From: Agapanthus africanus
Lineage: Eukaryota > Streptophyta > Magnoliopsida > Asparagales > Amaryllidaceae
DNA: 64,000 nucleotides
NCBI GenBank assembly: GCA_030015575.1
Contig: JASDDO010000026.1
Coordinates: 194,457,739 to 194,521,738 of the forward strand
Direction of reading: 5' to 3'
The translations under genes were made by a program, and so were the position numbers. The notes under the pieces were generated by a model. It was not told the origin of the DNA and did not search any database. It worked only from the letters and a program-made list of their open reading frames with translations. This document shows, one piece after another, positions 56,591-64,000 of the stretch (the stretch's first letter is position 1; every line of letters begins with the position of its first letter).

Positions 56591-57345
56591 TTTGCCACCT
56601 CTCCAAATCCCTTCATATGTCTTTAGTCTTTACCTTCTGCACACCCTTTTAGGCCAAATGGTTTTCTTCCTTCCCTACCGTTCGGCACCAGCCTATGGTT
56701 TGGAAGAAGACTATCCAATAAGCATAATGGGTGTACTTTCCTAGTCCTAGGAGCACTCGCAATGCGAGAGAAGGTGAAGATAAAAGACACCTGAATGTAC
56801 TTTATTCCTATTTCTCCTGAACCAGGATCCATCCCCGAACTGGAACAAGTTCCTTTCGAGTTCGTATATAACCATACGATGGATTATCCAATAAAATGGG
56901 ATCTTCGTAGTGATACGGAGTGTCCTGGAGAAATACAAAGGTGATTTAGGATTGGCGAAGAAATACTTGGTTCGGTCGTGAATAGCAGTCGCAATTTACT
57001 TTGCCCTCTTACTAATCCCTTGTTTTGTCTGAACTTAATACCTTCTGTACACCGTTTAGGCTAACTGGTTTTCTTCATTCCCTACCGGTCGGCACCAGCC
57101 TATGGTTTGGAAGAAGACTATCCAATTTGCGTAATAGGTGTACTACTCCTAAACCAAGGAGTACTCGCAACCTGAGAGAAGGTGAAAAGAAAAGACAACT
57201 GAATAATCCTATTCGTTTTCTCCAGAACCGGAAACCATCCTCGAATTCCTTCGAGTTCGTATCTAACCATACGATGGTTTTGTCCAATGGAAGTGGACGT
57301 TCGTAGTAATACGGGGTGTCCTGGAGAAAAGGGTAAAAGTAGGAG
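56591..57345. repeat. Two diverged tandem copies of about 350 bp at the gag position of element B
   Basis: Copy 1 is about 56591-56945 and copy 2 about 57000-57345, offset about 408 bp. Shared stretches include GGCACCAGCCTATGG at 56684 and 57091, CGAGTTCGTAT and GTGTCCTGGAGAAA. The sequence stands where C has gag but shows no gag or zinc-knuckle motif in any frame. Open frames of 60-100 codons in it look accidental. I do not know its origin. Confidence 0.7.
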
Positions 57346-57429
57346 TGGCAATGAGGTCTGCAACTCTGACAATCCAAAAGCCAGTGTTTAAGAAGGTTCG
57401 GTCAACTTGGTCACTGAGTCATAGTCTTA

Positions 57430-59600
57430 GGGTCGGGTCAATGGTCGCTGCCAAAAAGAGAGAGAAAAGAAACACTCAGCGTGCACTCTAACCTAGATCA
57501 GAATGGTTACCAATTTATCTAATCTGGAATCCTCCCACTGTACCTCAAATTCTCCTCCAAACCTGAAAGAAGAATTAGTCGGGGTCACCCGAGGAGTAAA
57601 CTAACTCATCAGTGGGAATCGGGATCCAACTATCACCGCATGATAACGTGACGGAATCCGCTCACGGTATCACACTCCAGAAGGTATGCGCATATCTGGC
57701 AAGTTTCAGTTCTTTTGAAACTCCCGATGTGATTTCTGCCCCATGCTCTTATGACCTTGGCGAAGGTCAACAAATCATAAGTCACATGTCAAGTTCTACC
57801 CGTCATTATCCAGGTTAATTTGAATCCACCCGTACAAGCCCTTGACGAAGGTCAACAAGGCTATACGACTGTCCCAAACCAACGCATCTATCTATGCAGC
57901 AGAAAGGTAACAAGCAGCTACCATACACTATGCCTTGACGAAGGTCAACAAACATAGCATGAATACTACGTGCTACCCATCTGAAACGACGGAGGGCTAC
58001 GAATGGTTTCTGGCGAAAACCTTTAACGTAATGAACTTGATATCGTTGAAGGAACGGATAGCTTTTTGAAAATATTGTGACGAAAACCGTTGCTAAAGAG
58101 GTCACTCCCGGTGAAGGGATCTCGGCTCTTTCCCCGTAGAATGGGGTGCAGGATATTCCAACTGAATACCACGGTGCAAAACAAAAGTGAACGTCCTTGC
58201 AATAACAGCTTTTTGAAAAGTGTTCCAACAACATCAGATTAGGTTTGTTTTTAAACTTGCATTGATCCGAATCAATGCAGTCCCATCAATTGATCACACC
58301 AAAAAGAACGAAAATATACTGATGTACGTATATGCCATCCGCATTCGCCACTGGGTCCCGTCATTACCCGTTAGGTTAGCTTACTGACGACAGAGCGGGG
58401 ACTGGACTAGCGCGGATGCAAAACATATACAACATCTACTAATATATATACCAATATATTATATTCGCTCAAGGCGTGAATAGAATGCAACATCACAGAG
58501 AATGAACAGCATCACAGAAACAATACAGATATTTGGGATCCCCGGGTTTCACAGAGCCACTACTGAAACCCGACGTTCCCCTGGTCGTGTGGACAGCCTG
58601 TGCAATGAAATCCTAGACCCCTACGGGCGCGGCAAGTCACCCGCCAAAACCTGAAGCGAGGCAGCCCCCTTCAGCACCGTGAATGGACCACCCAGCACTT
58701 CACGGAATCCGGCAACTTGGGCACCCCTCCTGGGTCAACCTGTACCCCCTACGAGTGCGGCGAATAGCCCGCCAATCCTAGAGTGAAGCCCCTCCGTCCC
58801 AATGCCATGAGATGCGGGCTTGTTGCCCTCTAGAACCCGGCTATCCGTGCACCCCTCCGCGGGGTAACCCTAGTACAGAAAGTAAAATATACATACACCG
58901 GGTGCATCGACCGCAACCAGGTCGTGCCCCAAAAGAATAATACAAACAGGCAGTGACGGCAGTCCACATGTCGGACGCTCGCCCCGCAATATCAAATGTA
59001 CATAATACAACAATACTGTACTAGCATTGCATCCAGGCTATCCCCCACGACCGATCCGCAACATCACAGCAAAAACAAAACATCAACGTGAAAGTCACGT
59101 TCGCAAATCCGTCTAACCGGGCTATAGCAGTTAGACCGGATTTACCGATCAAGTGACATTCACGGTCGCAGATATAATGTAAATACTGTGAAAAATGTGT
59201 TTAAAAAATTTCCGATTGATCAAACAATTAACAAGTGGGCCCCAAAGAAAACTGTAGCACTCACAGAAACAATTGGCCCAACTTTAATATTCCAAAGCCC
59301 ATATTTTAAGCCCAGAAGGCCTCTGTAAAAAAATGGTGAAGTGATGTGAATAGTGCGCGGCGGAAGGGCCGCACAAATGGGGTTTTCGCGGCGGTTCCGC
59401 GCTCCAACTGTGGAGTTACTTCGTCAAATTTTTACAGAACTCTTAGATTTTCCAGTACATCAATATTTTATAACCTGAAAAAATTTTCGAGACCAAAAAT
59501 TTTCAACAGAAACTGATGCGAACTAAAATGCAGTTTTGGAACTTTTTGATCGATCGGAAATGCAAACACATTACACAAAGCTAGACTAAGTTAATGGCGA
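57430..59600 (-). other. Untranslated leader of element B with hairpins
   Basis: It begins at the purine-rich motif that precedes gag in C and runs to the PBS. It includes the three-hairpin array (57748-57957), one copy of the GCTAAAG...GTGCAAAAC unit (about 58092-58180), the hairpin GCATTGAT/ATCAATGC at 58259-58278 and the CGTTAGG hairpin at 58369-58389. The part 58440-59600 has no recognisable gene. Confidence 0.75.
57748..57957 (-). other. Three-hairpin array in the leader of element B
   Basis: Cores are TTGGCGAAGGTCAA (57757-57770), TTGACGAAGGTCAA (57842-57855 and 57935-57948), spaced 85 and 93 nt exactly as in C. Outer stems are CTTATGA (57748-57754) / TCATAAG (57775-57781) and CTATG (57928-57932) / CATAG (57953-57957). 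The middle hairpin may extend through AGCC/GGCT. Confidence 0.72.
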
Positions 59601-59613
59601 GGCTCTGATACCA
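59601..59613 (-). other. Primer-binding site (element B)
   Basis: The minus strand reads TGGTATCAGAGCC, one base from the 5' LTR at 59615. Confidence 0.92.
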
Positions 59614-59614
59614 C

Positions 59615-61861
59615 TGTAAGTGCACGGCGGCGCCCCGGCCGTCAATCCGACGCCGGAATGCGGAAACGGTGATATACTTAAATTTTGCGGACTTAGCAAA
59701 CCGGCACCACCGCGCACTAAACACCCGGATCGTGCCATTAAACTAGATCTAGCCAACTAAAAGACGGGTTAGAGATGTATACCGACGATCCAAGTCCTCC
59801 GGTCTTCATCTCCACTCCGATCTCCTCGCGGGATCTCCGTCCGTCTCCTCCTCGTCGGAAAGGGGCACCACATCGCCTGTAGCTTTTACGGGCTCCCACC
59901 TCAATACCGAGGCAACTCGGGCGCGAAGCTGGCGAATCGACGCGTCCAAGATTTGCTGTAGGAATATAGTGTAGAGTGTATGTCTCACTTTGGGGTTGGT
60001 TGCCATAGATGGAGGAATGGTGTATAGAAAATTGGTGCTTTCAATTTTCTAGCAATGGAATGAGATGAAGAATGATATACACCAAATGAATCACTCTCAA
60101 AGATGAAGCTCTCTCCTTCTCTTTTCTTCTTCTCACTTTTCTTTTCTAAAATGAAAAACTCTCATCCTTAGAAAATGGTGGAGCCAAGGTTATGAAGCAT
60201 GAAGGGAGGTGAGTGTAGGAGATGAAAGAGGTGACCACATCAAGAGACAAGAAAACAAACAACCATGCTTTACCTTTTTCAAACCATACCCTTTCATGTC
60301 ACAATAAAAACAAAAGCATGGTGGAAAAGATAATGATACTATCATAATCAATCTTTTACAAGAAACCCCCTCCACAAATGTTATTTGCACAATTGCAAAT
60401 AACCCCCTCCATCGGAAAAGTCCGGCCGGGAAAGAACAAAGGAAAACCGGCCGGAACGGAATGCAAACTGGCAACTCCAGAAAACTGGTCCCGTAATAAA
60501 TTACAGGAAAACCCCGATACTGTGCATACACACCCGCATCTGTATTCCGTCCGGATACAAATGCAAAGAGACAAAATCTACACTGTACTAAACTAGGACC
60601 GGCTTAAACCAAAGCCGGCTAGTAAGATCCGTTCAATCCTGATCCGTGCAATACCGCACGTATCTGATCGAACCCTGCCATAAACCTATACGGCTACTAG
60701 TACAAACCGTCCGATCCTGATCCGTGCAATACCGCACGTATCTGATCGGACCCTGCCATATCTCCATACGGCCTCTACAGCGTTTCGCCCGAAACTTGAG
60801 TAACTGAAAGTGTGGTAGACTCTAAAGACTCGTCAATACTATGGCTGTGGATTTAACCACTAGCACGTCAGAGGTATAAGCCAATACGTGACGGGCCACC
60901 AGCTATTGACTAAAAGGGACGTCGATGAGCGAACTCATCCTGACACCCTACTGAGCCTGTCAGTGACAATATCCGTGCAGTCCGGTCCGTTCGTCTATGA
61001 GTATCGCATGGCGGGCCTAGGGGGTTGGTAAAAGTCAGACCCCCAAAAGCGGTACAAGTCGTGTCGGAGTGTAGCCCAGAACACCCTGAGATACTACTGG
61101 AATACCTACCAGTAAATCTCCTTGCCTTGGCCAAGGACTTTGTGTAATGGCTCTCCTAGACACAGCACGACCTCACCCCCAATACCGGGAGAGACGAACC
61201 CCTGAAGATACGCTCACTGCCTCCATGTGGCTCGGGACTGTACCCAACTAAAACCTGTTTGCACGACTCCTTTGAGCCGTGGTAGGGTAGTAATCAAAGT
61301 ACAGTGGGAACTCACACGAGACAAATGACGATCCCCAGGTCGATGAACTAACCTGCACACATGTCACCAGGGAACTGCCATCTGACGTCTGGTATATGAC
61401 CAACTAGCATGTTCCCGGCGAGTCCTGTCCGGTGTACTCATAACCCAATGAGCACCTGTATACATCTTAGATGATCCAACTGACACCAGTGGCTTGTGAG
61501 ACCGGCCACCGCCCCTCGTCGGGGTCTCGACTGTATACACTAGTCTACTAATGGAGTATCGATGCCCGGTCTCGAAAACTCCCACGACTAGGGACCTTTT
61601 AAGGATATGCTTGTAGACCCCCAGCTCCCACTTATATGATCGCCCTCATACTGCTGGTGGTCAAGCAAGAATCCTAGGGGCTCTATCAACGTGTAATAGC
61701 GACGTGTCAGGTCACCTAAAACAGTACACGATGATAAAGGTAAACCAGATAGCATACTATCATCTCGAGTAAGACTGTCCTACCGGGACAGGTCCTCCCT
61801 CAATCATTACAATCACGTACCTGTGACCTAATAATTGACTCTGAGGGCACTATCTCCAACA
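59615..61861 (-). repeat. 5' LTR of element B
   Basis: 2247 bp. Apart from the first 165 bases in plus coordinates it matches the left LTR almost perfectly. It includes the same 78-bp tandem units near 60626 and 60704. Confidence 0.93.
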
Positions 61862-62090
61862 TGTAGTGCTGATCCATCTAAAAGGCACCTCTGTAATTGA
61901 GGGTAGTATCATTAGATTTATAATACAGTTCGTTCCTCTTTCGGAATGTATTCCGAAAATTTCTCATTGTTCTATAGTGGGTCCCACGGACTCAAGAGGT
62001 GGCCCCCGTCCTTTCGCATGACACTTGGCGTGGCACTTTGTTCTATATAGAACTTTGCTCCGTGTGCAAAAACCGGGTCCCAACACCCGG

Positions 62091-64000
62091 CCTGTGCAAC
62101 GATGAAGAGAATGATACCCTTTATGTTTTTCACTATAGCTAAGAGAAACACAATGAAGCGACTTACATTCAAATTTAGTAGAAGTGCAGTTTCACAAATA
62201 AGAATAACAACATGAACCAATAACTCGAAGCATGATATATGATGGTTCCTTATGAAAAAGAGTAGCAAATAGACACTTCATTTGTCGAGCTGGTGATGAT
62301 AGACGATTTATCAAAAAATTTGCAGTGTAGAATGTCTCAACTCAATATCGAAAAGGAACTGATACTTGAGATATCATAGCAAGGCCCAACTCAACAAGAT
62401 TCCTATGTTTTCTTTTGGCGATCCATTTTGTTTAAGAGTTCCTGGACAAGATGATTGATGTAATATACAACATGAAGTAAAATGGTTAAGAAACTCCTTT
62501 TTCATGAATTCTCCGCCATTATCCGACTGAAAAATCTTTATTTTTTGCATTTAATTGATTTTCCTTCATTTTCTGAAATGCAAGAAATGTTTTGAAAGTA
62601 TCTGATTTATGTTTGGATAGAACTAGCAATATCTTGAGAAATTATCCACTGATATAACAAAATATCGAAAACCTTGTGTTATATAAAACAGGTGTAGGTC
62701 CCTATAAATCATAATGAACTTTATTTAATGGAAAAGTTGATATATTCTCAGAATATGAAAGTGGAAGTTTAGAGCTCTTGCTAAGTTGACAACTTTCATG
62801 CAATCCATGAGTTCTTTTATAGTGATAAAATTATTATTATTCAAATACGATAACACATTTAGGTTTGGATGCCCTAACCGCCTATGCCATGTGTCTTCAT
62901 CTGCAACTTAGCATTGCTTAGAAAAATATATTTTCAGACCGCCATTCCCAAGTGTGTAAAGTTTTCCGTTCCTAGTTCCCGACATTAAGACCTTTTTCGT
63001 CTGCAAATCCTTTATGTTAAATCCATTTGCATGAAATTCAAAAGAACAATGATAATCATTAGTAAGTTGTGAGACGGATAATAGATTCTTTTTATAGAGG
63101 GTACTACAAACATGTTCTTTACCATTACCGGTATAGGAAATAGGAACCCGATTTGCATTTTGTACCATAACTCAACTACTGCCTTTATATGGTACAATAT
63201 TTGAAAGCTTACCGGGATTGGGAGTAACACATGATGTAGCCCCTGTATCGGGGAACCAATCAACATATAAGGAATCAGAATGTTACACTGTAGCTAATGC
63301 ATGAGGAATCTATTCTACTTAGACACTACTATCAAAGCGGTGCCAACACCCAAGAGCATCATGGTTAGGTTTCTCTAAGATTTGACAAAAAAGAGGAGAG
63401 GTAGCCTTGTTATAGAATTCTGAGCGAGTAGACAGAGTTGATGTTGTAGTGTTGAGATTATGATAGCCTTAGTTTGACTATGGAAAACCACGGCCCCTCG
63501 ATGAAAATGAGAAGCCTCCTCTTTTCTTCGTCTTCGAAAACCATGACCTCGTTGAGCGACAAAGTTTATAGAGTCTTCAGCTGCTTGTTGTTACGACCAC
63601 TCTAAATTTCGTAGGCATGAAGTTGAGGTAGAATCTGAGCATATGGATCCGCTGGAGGTCGTAGCATGGCCGTACGAAATATCTCATAATCTGATCCAAG
63701 TCCTTGCAACATTCGTAAAACTTTGTTTTGATCGGAAACAGGTTTTCTGAATGCATTCAGTTGATCACAAATACTCTTAAAATTACTTAAATATTCAGAA
63801 ATAAAGGAATTTTCCTTTTTAATATTTTACAATTTTGACATTAATTCAAACTCTTAAGCAACTGAGCTTTGAGAGAAGTTTTCGACAAAAGCAGTGCATA
63901 CCTTTGAGGCTGTTTCAGCCCAATAGCAATTCTGAGAGTTTCTTTGGAAAGAGTTCTGATGATCCAAGATTTCACCAAATGATCTGTGCAGATCCACATC
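62091..64000 (-). pseudogene. Copia gag, protease and integrase fragment (element G, 5' portion)
   Basis: On the minus strand, decayed gag runs from the window end to about 63300. Then come the protease site (FPDTGATSCVT, about 63200-63260), a stop, and a clear GAG-pre-integrase segment at 62908-63168 (KKNLLSVSQLTNDYHCSFEF). TWHRRLGHPNL follows near 62880. Integrase keeps the second Asp (FQSDNGGEF), but the catalytic Glu position reads Lys in the AKRKHR context, and frameshifts surround it. The frame runs up to the CCCGG at 62086-62090 and resumes at 18632, where it enters VYISRHV. Confidence 0.82.

Larger units (their letters stand above)
41620..61861 (-). mobile_element. Gag-less copia element with leader hairpins (element B)
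   Basis: LTRs of 2246 and 2247 bp (TGTAAGTGCACGG...TCTCCAACA) are flanked by TGTAG at 41615-41619 and 61862-61866. The PBS is beside the right LTR and the purine tract beside the left. Without C the element is about 10.1 kb. Pol is badly decayed and shortened. Where gag should be there is an unidentified region with a tandem duplication. The LTRs are nearly identical over about 2.1 kb, so it moved recently despite its dead coding region. Confidence 0.92.
41446..62085. mobile_element. Cassandra-type solo LTR with 5S-like sequence, split by element B (element H)
   Basis: The pieces are 41446-41619 and 61867-62085, about 393 bp. It starts TGTAACGCCC, ends CCCAACA and has CCCGG on both sides (41441-41445 and 62086-62090). 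The first piece contains a clear 5S rRNA-derived segment, the hallmark of Cassandra TRIM elements, and the second piece resembles the region that follows it in Cassandra LTRs. It lacks a PBS and a second LTR, so it is a solo LTR. Removing it and F restores the copia reading frame of G. A perfect 9-bp inverted repeat lies at 61939-61958. Confidence 0.78.

Overview
The window is a heterochromatin-like block of a flowering-plant genome made almost entirely of nested LTR retrotransposons. I see no single-copy host gene, tRNA gene or CRISPR array. The plant origin rests on the element families: Tekay-type chromoviruses, a Sirevirus-like copia element, a Tnt1/Tork-like copia family and a Cassandra-type LTR carrying 5S rRNA-derived sequence. 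The species cannot be named from this. For reference the elements are called J, I, G, F, D, E, H, B and C.

Layout. J (1-~6961, minus) is the 5' half of a Tekay-like Ty3/gypsy element with gag, protease, RT, RNase H, start of integrase, PBS and a ~3.2 kb LTR. I (7049-17194, plus) is an old Sirevirus-like Ty1/copia element with an extra gene after pol. G is a decayed copia element (minus) whose two visible parts lie at 17195-18632 and 62086-64000. Everything between them was inserted into G. Inside G sit H, a Cassandra-like solo LTR (41446-62085), and, abutting it, F, a gag-less Tekay-like chromovirus (18633-41440, plus). F's 5' LTR is broken by D (20280-30666) and its 3' LTR by the solo LTR E (38626-40848). 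H is broken by B (41620-61861), and B is broken by C (45475-55629). B, C, D and E are one copia superfamily, all lying on the minus strand. Each insertion has a readable 5-bp target duplication: CCCGG (F), CCCGG (H), TAGAC (D), GAGGA (E), TGTAG (B) and TTAAC (C).

How they work together. C is the only member of its family here with a nearly complete gag-pol, broken by two in-frame stops. B and D have decayed pol and no gag, yet their LTR pairs are almost identical. They therefore look like recently mobilised passengers that used proteins made by C-like relatives.

Most interesting signal. B, C and D share a long untranslated leader that holds a series of small hairpins. Three are spaced at 84-85 and 92-93 nt in every copy. 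Several stems keep pairing although their bases changed, so this looks like a selected RNA structure, perhaps a packaging or translation signal. A second point of interest is the extra gene of element I, which is preceded by its own copy of the palindrome-plus-TATA module found in the LTR.
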